64,000 nt of DNA from Algoriphagus formosus (GTDB lineage: Bacteria > Bacteroidota > Bacteroidia > Cytophagales > Cyclobacteriaceae), in NCBI RefSeq assembly GCF_002807035.1, contig NZ_NIUC01000002.1, forward strand, positions 1,393,267-1,457,266. Reading direction: 5' to 3'. The notes under the pieces are model-generated. The model was not told where the DNA came from. It saw nothing but the letters and a program-made list of their open reading frames with translations, and did no database searches. The translations under genes and the position numbers were made by a program. Below, in pieces: positions 6,645-15,148 of this stretch. Within the stretch, counting starts at the first letter, position 1. Each line of letters begins with the position of its first letter.

Positions 6645-8507
6645 CTAATCAAGAATCACCTTCTCCCGCTTCGGATATTTGACCTCGTAGCGGAGATTGA
6701 GCACTTCCTGCTGTCCGGGCGGGATTTGAAGTTCCCAACTCACAATACCTGTCTGCGGATCGAGTTTTCCTTTGCTGAGTTCGGTCGCATCCACAGAAAT
6801 ATCCGAATTGACCGAAACTGGAATCTGATCTTGCACTAAAATGGAAATAGGCTGAGATTTATTATTTCGGATGGTGATGGCATAGCCCCGGCTCTCGGTA
6901 ATATTTGATCCAATGGTTCGCTTTTGTGAGAATTCCGAGATTTTCTCTCGATTGATCAGGATACTTCGATCCCGACCCATAGAAATGGACAAGGTATCCT
7001 CAAGGGCTCCGGTATTCAAAATCGATCTGCCGACAAAACCTTGCTCAAAATAGAGATTACTCTCTCCCTCCAACAGACTGTACTGACTCCAATCGCTTAG
7101 TTGGGCGATCAAGAAGGCATCATTTTCCAGCTTTGGAATGGCTTTGTACTGATATTGCGCTGGGATCTCATAGTTCTTCAACTCCACCCGACTTTTCTCC
7201 CCATTACTGGCAATGCTGTAAGGTTCGGCTACCTCAATTTCCACTGTCGTCTGGTTTTCGATAAAGGAGGTTATGATCGGTGCAGCATCACGTCTGGGTT
7301 CTGTTGCATTTCCCGTTGTGGAACGTTTTGCTTGCGAAGCATATCCCGTAACCACCATTTCTTGGAGTACCTGAGTATCCGGAGCCAGGGCCAAACTAAG
7401 CGTAGAGCGACCATTGATCCCTACTTCTTCTGTTGCATAGCCTACGAATGAAAAGACCAATCGCTCGGCGTTTTGAGGGAGAGTCAGGGAGTACCTTCCA
7501 TCCAAATCAGTAGATGTTCCGATTGTGCTTCCTTTTACCAAAACTGTTACGCCAGGAAAACCTTCTCCGTTTTCATCCAAAACTACTCCTGATATGGTCC
7601 CGGGAAGGCGGGGCAAGGACATATCCATTCGCCGCGTCAGTCGGGCATAGTTCAGTTCCCACTTGGGAAGGTCTGGTGCTACACCGCTTTGATTGGGGTT
7701 TCCATTAGAAAACCGCAGTTTGACATTTTTCCAATCCACACCGGTGTTTTGGGAAACTTCCGCCTTGTAGTCGATTTGGATGGGCTCGCCTACACTATTT
7801 ACCCGAATGTCATACTTTGGGTACCAGCTGGCATTGTCCACCAGATAATTGAATTCAAAGGTGGCCGTACCGGCATTGGGAGCCTTCACTCGGATACGGA
7901 TCTCAGCACGGGCCTCTTCCTCAGGTTCTTGGAAAGTTTGAATTTGATTGCGCAGTTTTCTGATTTCAGCGTCCTGCTTTTTGATTTTGGCCTCTATGCT
8001 GATTTCTTCCTTTTTGATTCCCGTGAGCTCCCGCTCAAAAAGAGCAATAGCCTGCTGTAGTTCTGTGATGCTAGGGCCTGCATCCCTTCCTCCGAGGTTT
8101 TTATTCGCTTGGAGCAAGTTGGACTTTTCGTTTAGCACTTCGAGTCGGGCTTTATCTTGCTCCTGCTGTGCCTCAATGGCGTCAATCTGCTTCTTAAGTG
8201 CTTCAACTTCCTTGCTATAGTCCTTTTCCTGCAAAAAATCCATTCGTTTGTTCACCGCTTGAATCGTGAAATTGCCCAAACCCTTGACCTGTAAGCTCTG
8301 CTCATTGAGATAAGGAGAAAGGCCTTTGATCACCACCACTGACTCTCCTGCTGGGATCGAACCACTAGCCTTTTCAAATATTTGAGCTCCTTGAAGGAAT
8401 ACCGTGACCTCCTGAATGGAGGAGTTCAGGGCTTTTTCAGGACTGTTTTGTGCATAGCCGATACTGAGGCAGCTTAAAAATGCAATCAGGAATAAGAATT
8501 TGTTCAT
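6645..8507 (-). CDS. DUF4140/DUF4139 (mucoidy-inhibitor MuiA-like) protein with inserted carboxypeptidase-regulatory domain
   Basis: A 620-residue exported protein (signal peptide ending GYAQ at residue 20). Residues 30-130 are the DUF4140 N-terminal domain (IQEVTVFLQGAQIFEKASGSI), followed by a coiled coil (about 95-195) and a DUF4139 beta domain from about 205 (VDNASWYPKYDIRV) to the C-terminus. Between the halves of DUF4139, residues 303-375 form a CarboxypepD_reg-like domain (GTISGVVLDENGEGFPGVTV, TSTDLDGRYSL) and 385-390 read VVTGYA, as in SusC-type plug boxes. The family's role is unclear; MuiA was named for a mucoidy effect. It is a single gene, divergent from uppP. Confidence 0.85.
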   Translation of the reverse strand: MNKFLFLIAFLSCLSIGYAQNSPEKALNSSIQEVTVFLQGAQIFEKASGSIPAGESVVVIKGLSPYLNEQSLQVKGLGNFTIQAVNKRMDFLQEKDYSKEVEALKKQIDAIEAQQEQDKARLEVLNEKSNLLQANKNLGGRDAGPSITELQQAIALFERELTGIKKEEISIEAKIKKQDAEIRKLRNQIQTFQEPEEEARAEIRIRVKAPNAGTATFEFNYLVDNASWYPKYDIRVNSVGEPIQIDYKAEVSQNTGVDWKNVKLRFSNGNPNQSGVAPDLPKWELNYARLTRRMDMSLPRLPGTISGVVLDENGEGFPGVTVLVKGSTIGTSTDLDGRYSLTLPQNAERLVFSFVGYATEEVGINGRSTLSLALAPDTQVLQEMVVTGYASQAKRSTTGNATEPRRDAAPIITSFIENQTTVEIEVAEPYSIASNGEKSRVELKNYEIPAQYQYKAIPKLENDAFLIAQLSDWSQYSLLEGESNLYFEQGFVGRSILNTGALEDTLSISMGRDRSILINREKISEFSQKRTIGSNITESRGYAITIRNNKSQPISILVQDQIPVSVNSDISVDATELSKGKLDPQTGIVSWELQIPPGQQEVLNLRYEVKYPKREKVILD

Positions 8508-8596
8508 GGTACTGAATTTTTAGAAATCAAATAAAAAAATCGTTGATAAGCAATCTCTTCCTGATAAAAAAAGCTAGGCAGTCGGGCAGGTATTTG

Positions 8597-8604
8597 TATT
8601 TTTG
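8597..8604 (+). promoter_or_regulatory. Probable -7 element for uppP
   Basis: TATTTTTG fits the Bacteroidota -7 consensus TAnnTTTG and lies 20 bp before the uppP ATG. No convincing -33 TTTG is present at the expected distance, so this rests on the -7 box alone. Confidence 0.45.
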
Positions 8605-8624
8605 CCCGCAAATCAAGATTTCTT

Positions 8625-9407
8625 ATGACGCTTTTTCAATCAATCATCATTGCCATCATTGAGGGACTAACAGAATTTTTGCCTATTTCCTCCACGGGGC
8701 ATATGATTTTGGCTTCGGCTGCCATGGGTATTCACGATGATGAGTTTGTGAAAACATTTGAGGTGTTTATTCAGCTCGGTGCAATTTTGGCCATAGCGCT
8801 GATGTATATCAAGCGATTTTTTCGAGGCTTGAAAATTTATTACAAGCTATTGGCAGCATTTATTCCTACCGCCATCGTGGGGCTTTTGGCTTATGATTTC
8901 ATCAAGGGCTATCTGTTCAATCCAGTAGTAGTATCCGTTTCCTTGATTTTGGGAGGAGTGATTTTGATTTTGATTGATAAAAAAGTGGTCAATCAAACCT
9001 CCGACCTGGCCGAGGTGGAGGATATTTCTTATCGAAGTGCCTTTTTCATTGGGCTTTTTCAGTGCCTTTCTATGGTTCCCGGTACCTCTCGTGCAGCGGC
9101 GACCATCATCGGCGGGGTTTTCAATGGCCTGGACAAAAAGCAAGCAACCGAATTTTCTTTTTTACTTGCAGTGCCGACCATGATGGCTGCCGGTGGATAT
9201 GACCTGTTGAAGTCAGAGTTGACCTTTACCCAAGAGCAGATTATTTTATTGGCTTTGGGCTCTGGGATCGCATTTATTTCAGCCTGGTTTGCCGTGAAAT
9301 TATTCCTAAAATTCGTCTCGAATCACGGTTTTACTGCTTTTGGCTGGTACCGAATCGTGCTCGGAATTCTCTTTCTGATCTTTATGTGGGGAACTGATTT
9401 GGGTTAA
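8625..9407 (+). CDS. uppP: Undecaprenyl-diphosphate phosphatase
   Basis: A 260-residue polytopic membrane protein that recycles the lipid carrier by hydrolysing undecaprenyl diphosphate to the monophosphate, needed for peptidoglycan and O-antigen assembly; it also gives bacitracin resistance. The two signature motifs are present: EGLTEFLPISSTGH at residues 13-26 and PGTSR at 152-156, which carries the catalytic arginine. Length is usual for the BacA/UppP family. It is transcribed alone and followed by a bidirectional terminator. Confidence 0.96.
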   Translation: MTLFQSIIIAIIEGLTEFLPISSTGHMILASAAMGIHDDEFVKTFEVFIQLGAILAIALMYIKRFFRGLKIYYKLLAAFIPTAIVGLLAYDFIKGYLFNPVVVSVSLILGGVILILIDKKVVNQTSDLAEVEDISYRSAFFIGLFQCLSMVPGTSRAAATIIGGVFNGLDKKQATEFSFLLAVPTMMAAGGYDLLKSELTFTQEQIILLALGSGIAFISAWFAVKLFLKFVSNHGFTAFGWYRIVLGILFLIFMWGTDLG

Positions 9408-9464
9408 TTGTAAAATACGATTAACAAAAAATAGGTATAAATGTAAAATCAATTTGACAAAATA

Positions 9465-9496
9465 AAACCCTCCCCAGCACGAGCTGAGGAGGGTTT
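9465..9496. terminator. Bidirectional terminator between uppP and the S9 peptidase gene
   Basis: Arms AAACCCTCC (9465-9473) and GGAGGGTTT (9488-9496) form a 9-bp stem, with further pairing AGC/GCT in the loop. A-rich and T-rich flanks are modest, but the stem sits between two convergent genes and can serve both. Confidence 0.8.
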
Positions 9497-9519
9497 CCAC
9501 TTTTTATCTTCTTCCTCCT

Positions 9520-11955
9520 TTATTTTGAAGGCTCAATCTGATTCTTGTTTTTCACATATTTTTCTAACCAGGTATCCATTTCATACAGGGTATGTAGAAT
9601 GGACTCCTTGGCCGCATATCCATGGCTTTCATGAGGTAAAAACACCAACCTAGCAGTGGCTCCATGTCCTTTCAAAGCATTGTAGTAGCGCTCTGACTGA
9701 ATAGGGAACGTACCGGAGTTGTTGTCCGCTTGCCCGTGGATCAGGAGTATTGGCGTTTTAACCTTGTGCGCAAAAGAGAAGGGGGACATATTGAAATATA
9801 CCTCAGGCGCCTCCCAATAGGTACGCTGCTCATACTGGAATCCAAAAGGAGTCAAAGTACGGTTGTAAGCACCACTTCGTGCAATTCCTGCAGCGAAAAG
9901 ATCCGTGTGCGAAAGCAAATTGGCCGTCATAAATGCACCATAAGAGTGTCCGCCGACACCGATTCGATTTCGGTCTCCGATTCCCAATTCCACGATATGA
10001 TCGATTGCTGCTTCTGCATTGGCTACTAATTGCTCACGGAAGTAGTCATTGGGTTCTTTATCACCTTCACCCACAATCGGCATTTCAGTTTGATCCATGA
10101 TCGCATAGCCTTGGGTCACCCAATAGATAGGAGAGCCCCAGCTCAATCTGGTAAATCGGTATTTGGAACCACGAACCTGCGCTGCGATTGCTGCAGACTT
10201 ATATTCTCTTGGATAGGCCCACATCAATACCGGCAGTGGTGCATCTTCTCCAGGAGTAAATCCTTCCGGCGTGTAGATCACAGCGGATAGATCCAAACCG
10301 TCTTTACGCTTGTATTTGACCAATTGCTTGTTGATGCCTTTCAGCCCCTCGTAAGGATGTGCAAAATCGGTGATTTGCATTGGAGCGATTCGCTTTTTGG
10401 TATTGACCATCCAGTAGTTTGGCTGGATATCAGTGCTCTCTTTCAAGGTGATAAATTCAGTGGCATCCTCATCCACCACTTTGACTACTCGCTCGTAGTA
10501 AGGGGCCTGTGATCTCCAAAGAATCTTTTGCTCTTTGGTTTTCACATTGAAAGTTGAAAGAAAAGGCATGCTGCCTTCAGGGCTACCGCCTTCGGAGGTC
10601 ATGAATAGCAAGTCTCCTTTTCTTTTCAAGACGCTTTTACCAAAATCATTGGTCTCGTAGATCGGATCTCCCGGATCGTTGTAGATGTCATCATAAGAAC
10701 GGTCGATGATCACTTGCTTGCCTTGGGAAGGGTTGGAAGGGTTGATCACAGAGCGGATTTCCCGACGTGCACCAAACCATCTTTCGTTGAGTATCGCAAA
10801 ATCATCCGTAGACCAGGCGATTCCTCCAAAGCGAAGGGAAGTAGTGGCCAGTTTTTGATTGGAGCCATTGAATGGAGCGGCAAGTGTATAGACGATTTCT
10901 CGCTCTTCCATATCGATTTTGCCATCACCTCCATCTTGTGCCTCTACCCAGTAAAGTACAGCGCCTTTGTCAGCACGCCAGTTGATGCTTCGAGGACCGG
11001 TGACAGTGGCGTCGAAACCTGTAGGCCGCACTTCATCCAAAGGAATCTGCGCAAAAGTCTTCACTTTCTGACCGGTACTAGTCCAGATCTCCACATCGTA
11101 AGGGAATCGGCTGGCCGGAACTAGGTAAGAGAAAGGCTTTTTGATGATATCTACCAGGATGTATTTCCCATCTGGTGAAAGGTCAAAGGATTTGATCATG
11201 GCAGTTGGCCCAACAGCTTTTTTGCTACCATCTAGGTTGACTAGCATCAACTGCGAATCCATGAAGTAGGCAAATAGCTTTTCATCATAAGGATCCTTGA
11301 GCAAATCCTGATAGGTTCGACTAGGTGCTGCATCGCCGGAAGTCTCCTGAGCGATGGGGCCTGCAGGCGCTGATGGTGCCTGTGGGATGCCACCGCGAGC
11401 AGGATTGACTGCTTTGATCAGGATTTGATTGTCCGGAGTCCAAGTCATCACATTTCCATAGACATCATTGAGGATGGCATCGGTCAATTTTTTAGCTTCA
11501 AAAGTGCCTAGGTCCACTACCCAAAGGCTGATTCCATTGGATTCGGTATTGGTGAAAGCCAAATACTTTTCATCATTGGAAAGCCCGATACCTCCAATAG
11601 AGGCATTCGTTGGCAGGTTTTTAATTTGAATTTCCTCCCCGGATTGAGTCATTCGAACTTTCATGTTTTCGATACCTCGGCTACGGCTAGGGCCGGATGT
11701 GGCAGGATTGATTCGCATTCCGGCGATTCGGAGTTCCGGCTGGGAGAGGGTTTCGATGGATGGATTGTCTGCACGCTCAAGCATGAGCATCCAATCGGCA
11801 TTTTCTGAAAAGACCACCGAGGGGGTGCTCGGGGCATTGACCAAGTCGGTGATGGCCTTTGGTGGGGTTTGATAGGTGATTTGGGCGAAAAGTGGTGTTC
11901 CCCAAACCATCAGCAGCATTACTACCCCTGTGGTAAATTTTCTAAAGTGGTTCAT
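9520..11955 (-). CDS. Secreted S9-family peptidase (glutamyl endopeptidase/prolyl oligopeptidase-like)
   Basis: An 811-residue exported serine peptidase: signal peptide (MNHFRKFTTGVVMLLMVWG...FAQ), an N-terminal beta-propeller region (about 30-540, repeated WTPDNQ/LSPDGKY phrases) and a C-terminal alpha/beta hydrolase. The nucleophile is Ser671 in GGHSYGAF; the acid lies in HGQADNN and the histidine in PHESHGY. The phrase RLSWGSPIYWVTQGYAI and the overall layout point to the S9D-type branch rather than classical dipeptidyl peptidase 4. It probably degrades peptides in the periplasm or outside. Single gene, convergent with uppP. Confidence 0.9.
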   Translation of the reverse strand: MNHFRKFTTGVVMLLMVWGTPLFAQITYQTPPKAITDLVNAPSTPSVVFSENADWMLMLERADNPSIETLSQPELRIAGMRINPATSGPSRSRGIENMKVRMTQSGEEIQIKNLPTNASIGGIGLSNDEKYLAFTNTESNGISLWVVDLGTFEAKKLTDAILNDVYGNVMTWTPDNQILIKAVNPARGGIPQAPSAPAGPIAQETSGDAAPSRTYQDLLKDPYDEKLFAYFMDSQLMLVNLDGSKKAVGPTAMIKSFDLSPDGKYILVDIIKKPFSYLVPASRFPYDVEIWTSTGQKVKTFAQIPLDEVRPTGFDATVTGPRSINWRADKGAVLYWVEAQDGGDGKIDMEEREIVYTLAAPFNGSNQKLATTSLRFGGIAWSTDDFAILNERWFGARREIRSVINPSNPSQGKQVIIDRSYDDIYNDPGDPIYETNDFGKSVLKRKGDLLFMTSEGGSPEGSMPFLSTFNVKTKEQKILWRSQAPYYERVVKVVDEDATEFITLKESTDIQPNYWMVNTKKRIAPMQITDFAHPYEGLKGINKQLVKYKRKDGLDLSAVIYTPEGFTPGEDAPLPVLMWAYPREYKSAAIAAQVRGSKYRFTRLSWGSPIYWVTQGYAIMDQTEMPIVGEGDKEPNDYFREQLVANAEAAIDHIVELGIGDRNRIGVGGHSYGAFMTANLLSHTDLFAAGIARSGAYNRTLTPFGFQYEQRTYWEAPEVYFNMSPFSFAHKVKTPILLIHGQADNNSGTFPIQSERYYNALKGHGATARLVFLPHESHGYAAKESILHTLYEMDTWLEKYVKNKNQIEPSK

Positions 11956-12083
11956 ATTCTTGGATTAATCTTGATCTCTGAAATTACGAAAGTCCACCCG
12001 TTTACTACCAAGCTTTCGATTAAAGGTCAATACTTTATTTGAACATGAGATTTCGGGGACAAAAAATCCGTATTCAAAGCGAG

Positions 12084-12611
12084 TTAACTTATGTGTTTCA
12101 AGTTTATCCGCATCATCCAATCCAGCTGCTCATCCTCGCCAAGTTTGAAGAGGTGTTGATCAAAGATTTCAAATCCATTTTTCTGATAAAAATCCATGGC
12201 CTTGGTATTCTTTTCCCAGACGCCTAGCCAGAGCCATTGCAAACCAAGTTCCTTTCCAAATTCTATGGCCTGATTCAAAAGAAGACTGCCAATTTTCCTT
12301 CCCTGAAATGACTTATCCACATAAATTCTGGCAATTTCTATGGAAGAATCCAGCTTTTCACTTTGTGCTTTGCCCCAATTGACCTGAAGGTATCCGATGA
12401 TTTGGCCGGCCTTTAATGCAAAAAAGAATTGAATGTTGGGGTCCTCGAGAAGCTTCAGGATTCTTGCTTCAGAGAATTCCTCTTTCAAATAAAGGCTCAT
12501 ATTCTCCGGCGTGTTTTGACTGGCATAGGTATCCACAAAACAGGCTTTGGCAAACTGATGCAAATCCTTTAAGTCAGCCACCTTAACTTGTCGAATCTCG
12601 AATGAGGTCAT
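12084..12611 (-). CDS. GNAT-family N-acetyltransferase
   Basis: A 175-residue GNAT fold. The acetyl-CoA pyrophosphate loop is QGRKIGSLLL (about residues 103-112), preceded by the IARIYVDKSF strand and followed by WLGVWEKNTKAMDFYQKNGF, the typical motif B. The closest-looking members act on amino acids, peptides or polyamines, but the substrate cannot be assigned. It is followed 15 bp upstream by the quinone reductase-like gene, on the same strand. Confidence 0.88.
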   Translation of the reverse strand: MTSFEIRQVKVADLKDLHQFAKACFVDTYASQNTPENMSLYLKEEFSEARILKLLEDPNIQFFFALKAGQIIGYLQVNWGKAQSEKLDSSIEIARIYVDKSFQGRKIGSLLLNQAIEFGKELGLQWLWLGVWEKNTKAMDFYQKNGFEIFDQHLFKLGEDEQLDWMMRINLKHIS

Positions 12612-12626
12612 TTGATCTTGAAAAAT

Positions 12627-13607
12627 TTAAGCTTTGATTATGACTACTCCCTTACCTAGCATTTTTCGCTCTAAGATCGCATTCAAAGCTTGAGGCGCTT
12701 CCTCCAAGGAATACCTTCCGCCGATATGCTGAGAGATTTTTCCTTGTTGTATCCATTGCATCAATTGGGCGATGTTTTGAAAGCTTTTTTCAGGCTCGAG
12801 TTTTGAAAATTGCCCCCAAAAAACCCCCACAATGGAACAGCCCTTTAGCAAAGGCAGGTTCATCGGGATTTTGGGAATTTCCCCATTGGCAAAACCTACG
12901 ATGAGATAACGTCCTTTCCAAGCCACTCCTCGAAGGGCTGCTTCGGTATAGTCTCCACCCACAGGATCATAGACTACATCCACTCCTTTGCCTTGAGTCA
13001 GCTTTTTGATGCGAGCCTTCAGATCTTCTTTTTGATAATTGATGGTGAGTTCGGCGCCTTTTTCCTTACAAAGGGCCAGTTTTTCCTCCGAAGAAGCTGC
13101 TGCAATGACTTTTGCTCCCATTGTTTTTCCCAGTTCTACTGCTGCGAGGCCTACTCCCCCCGCTGCTCCTAAGACCAGCAAGTTTTCCCCGGGCTGTAGA
13201 TTTGCGCGGTCCTTCAAAGCATGATAGGAGGTGCCATAGGTGTAAAGAGTCGTGGCCGCAATCTCGGAAGGAAGACCAGATGGAAGTTTGAAAACTCTGT
13301 CGGAATCCACAGCTACTTTTTCAGCAAAGCCTCCCCAGCCACAAAGCGCCAAAACGCTATCTCCAACTTGGACGTTTTTTACTTCGCTACCAATTTCAAT
13401 AACTTTTCCAGCGACTTCTCCACCTGGCGAAAAGGGTAATTCAGGTTTGAATTGATACTTATTTTGGATGATGAGGACATCCGGAAAATTGACTCCACAG
13501 GCATCGACTTGGATCAGTACTTGGCTAGGACTGGGACTTGGATCAGGTAGCTCTCCGTATTTAAGGGTTTCAGGAAGTCCAAATTTTTCGCAAATAACTG
13601 CTTTCAT
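12627..13607 (-). CDS. NADPH:quinone oxidoreductase-like MDR enzyme
   Basis: A 326-residue zinc-free medium-chain dehydrogenase/reductase. The N-terminal GroES-like domain has VDACGVNFPDVLIIQ and LPFSPGGEVAGKVIEIG; the NADP-binding Rossmann domain has GAAGGVGLAAVELGKTMGA (about residues 148-166) and YDPVGGDYTEAALR. It lacks the cysteine cluster of zinc enzymes, which fits quinone reductases and related enoyl reductases. Two-electron reduction of quinones or enones is the likely reaction. It is paired with the GNAT gene and divergent from the M20 dipeptidase. Confidence 0.88.
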   Translation of the reverse strand: MKAVICEKFGLPETLKYGELPDPSPSPSQVLIQVDACGVNFPDVLIIQNKYQFKPELPFSPGGEVAGKVIEIGSEVKNVQVGDSVLALCGWGGFAEKVAVDSDRVFKLPSGLPSEIAATTLYTYGTSYHALKDRANLQPGENLLVLGAAGGVGLAAVELGKTMGAKVIAAASSEEKLALCKEKGAELTINYQKEDLKARIKKLTQGKGVDVVYDPVGGDYTEAALRGVAWKGRYLIVGFANGEIPKIPMNLPLLKGCSIVGVFWGQFSKLEPEKSFQNIAQLMQWIQQGKISQHIGGRYSLEEAPQALNAILERKMLGKGVVIIKA

Positions 13608-13673
13608 CGCTCTCTGTATTTTTTGTCACTAAGAAAAGGTCGGTGGAAAATAGGCATTTCCTCCCGAATCCGA

Positions 13674-13681
13674 TAATTTTG
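13674..13681 (+). promoter_or_regulatory. Probable -7 element for the M20 dipeptidase gene
   Basis: TAATTTTG matches TAnnTTTG. It lies inside the longest possible reading frame of the downstream gene, which argues for a start further in, at 13700 or 13706. Confidence 0.5.
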
Positions 13682-13705
13682 GGGACATTCACTAAAAGCA
13701 TGCTC

Positions 13706-15094
13706 ATGTCAGTCAATAAAATAATCCAAGAAAATAAAGATCGATTTTTAAACGAACTCCTCGACCTTTTGAGGATTCCTTCTGTCAGTGCCGATCCTAA
13801 ATTCAAAGATGAAGTTTTCAAAGCAGCCGAATTTGTAAAAAATAGCCTTGAAAAGGCTGGAGCGGATGTAGTTGAAATCTGCGAAACCCCGGGCTATCCG
13901 ATTGTTTATGGGGAAAAAATCATTGACCCTAAACTTCCTACAGTTCTTGTTTACGGGCATTATGATGTGCAGCCGGCAGACCCTTATGAGCTTTGGGACT
14001 CCCCGCCTTTTGAGCCGGTGATCAAAAAGACTGCAAATCATCCGGAAGGAGCGATTTTCGCCCGTGGATCTGCTGATGACAAGGGGCAGTTTTACATGCA
14101 TGTGAAGGCGTTTGAATCCATGATGGCTGCCGGAGACCTGCCTTGCAATGTCAAATTTATGATTGAAGGGGAAGAGGAAGTAGGTTCTGACAATTTAGAA
14201 GGCTTTGTCCTGGCAAATAAGGAGAAATTAAAATCTGACGTCATTCTGATTTCTGATACGCATATGATCTCCATGCAAGATCCGTCCATTACAGTAGGAC
14301 TTCGTGGTCTAACTTATATGGAGGTAGAAGTGACAGGACCTAACCGGGATCTACACTCCGGTACCTATGGAGGAGCAGTGGCAAATCCAATCAATGTTTT
14401 GGCTAAAATGATCGCTTCGCTAAAGGATGAGAATGAGCATATTACCATTCCGGGCTTTTATGACAAGGTGCAGGAACTGACAGCCGAGCAGCGCAGTAGA
14501 TTGAATGAAGCACCTTTTGACTTAGAGGAATACAAGGCCAAGTTGGAAGTGGATGAGGTTCACGGAGAAAAGGGATATACGACCATCGAGCGTGTGGGAA
14601 TCCGACCAACCTTGGATGTCAATGGCATTTGGGGAGGTTATATCGGTGAGGGAGCCAAAACGGTCCTTCCTTCCAAAGCTTACGCAAAGATCTCTATGCG
14701 ATTGGTCCCTGATCAAGACTGGAAAGAGATTGCCAAACTATTTGAAGATTATTTCCGCTCCTTGGCACCAAAATCAGTGAAGGTAAAAGTGAGAAGTCAT
14801 CATGGCGGATCGCCTGCGGTAGTTTCTGACACATCCGTTGGCTATAAAGCTGCTGAAGCAGCGATGGAAGAGACTTTTGGAAAGCGACCAATCCCTACTC
14901 GTGAGGGTGGCTCCATTCCGATTGTAGCACTTTTCCAGAAGGAACTCGGGTCTGACCCCATTCTTTTCGGTTTTGGTTTGGATACGGATGCACTTCATTC
15001 ACCCAATGAGCATTATGGGGTTCAAAACTATTTCATAGGAATTGAGACAATTGCAGCCTTTTTCCGACACTTCCGTCAGATGAGGCAATCCTAA
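13706..15094 (+). CDS. M20-family dipeptidase (zinc metallopeptidase)
   Basis: A cytosolic M20 peptidase of 462 residues. Zinc-binding and catalytic motifs are in order: VYGHYDVQPADP (His near residue 85), GSADDKGQ, IEGEEEVGSDNLEG, ISDTHM, REGGSIPI and LHSPNEHYG near the C-terminus, with a lid/dimerisation domain inserted between. Such enzymes cleave dipeptides for nitrogen reuse. The start at MSVNKIIQENK is chosen because a -7 box overlaps the upstream codons and family members start there; ATG at 13700 is an alternative. It is divergent from the quinone reductase gene. Confidence 0.92.
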   Translation: MSVNKIIQENKDRFLNELLDLLRIPSVSADPKFKDEVFKAAEFVKNSLEKAGADVVEICETPGYPIVYGEKIIDPKLPTVLVYGHYDVQPADPYELWDSPPFEPVIKKTANHPEGAIFARGSADDKGQFYMHVKAFESMMAAGDLPCNVKFMIEGEEEVGSDNLEGFVLANKEKLKSDVILISDTHMISMQDPSITVGLRGLTYMEVEVTGPNRDLHSGTYGGAVANPINVLAKMIASLKDENEHITIPGFYDKVQELTAEQRSRLNEAPFDLEEYKAKLEVDEVHGEKGYTTIERVGIRPTLDVNGIWGGYIGEGAKTVLPSKAYAKISMRLVPDQDWKEIAKLFEDYFRSLAPKSVKVKVRSHHGGSPAVVSDTSVGYKAAEAAMEETFGKRPIPTREGGSIPIVALFQKELGSDPILFGFGLDTDALHSPNEHYGVQNYFIGIETIAAFFRHFRQMRQS

Positions 15095-15148
15095 TTGCGA
15101 ACTATCTTTCCTTCATTTTCCTTTTCTATGCTAACCTGATAGCTTGGT

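Noticed and set aside
7689..8060. 123-codon plus-strand frame
   Set aside because: Antisense to the DUF4139 gene, no family pattern.
13643..13705. Longer N-terminus for the M20 dipeptidase
   Set aside because: The extra codons overlap a consensus -7 box and are not like the family's N-terminus.
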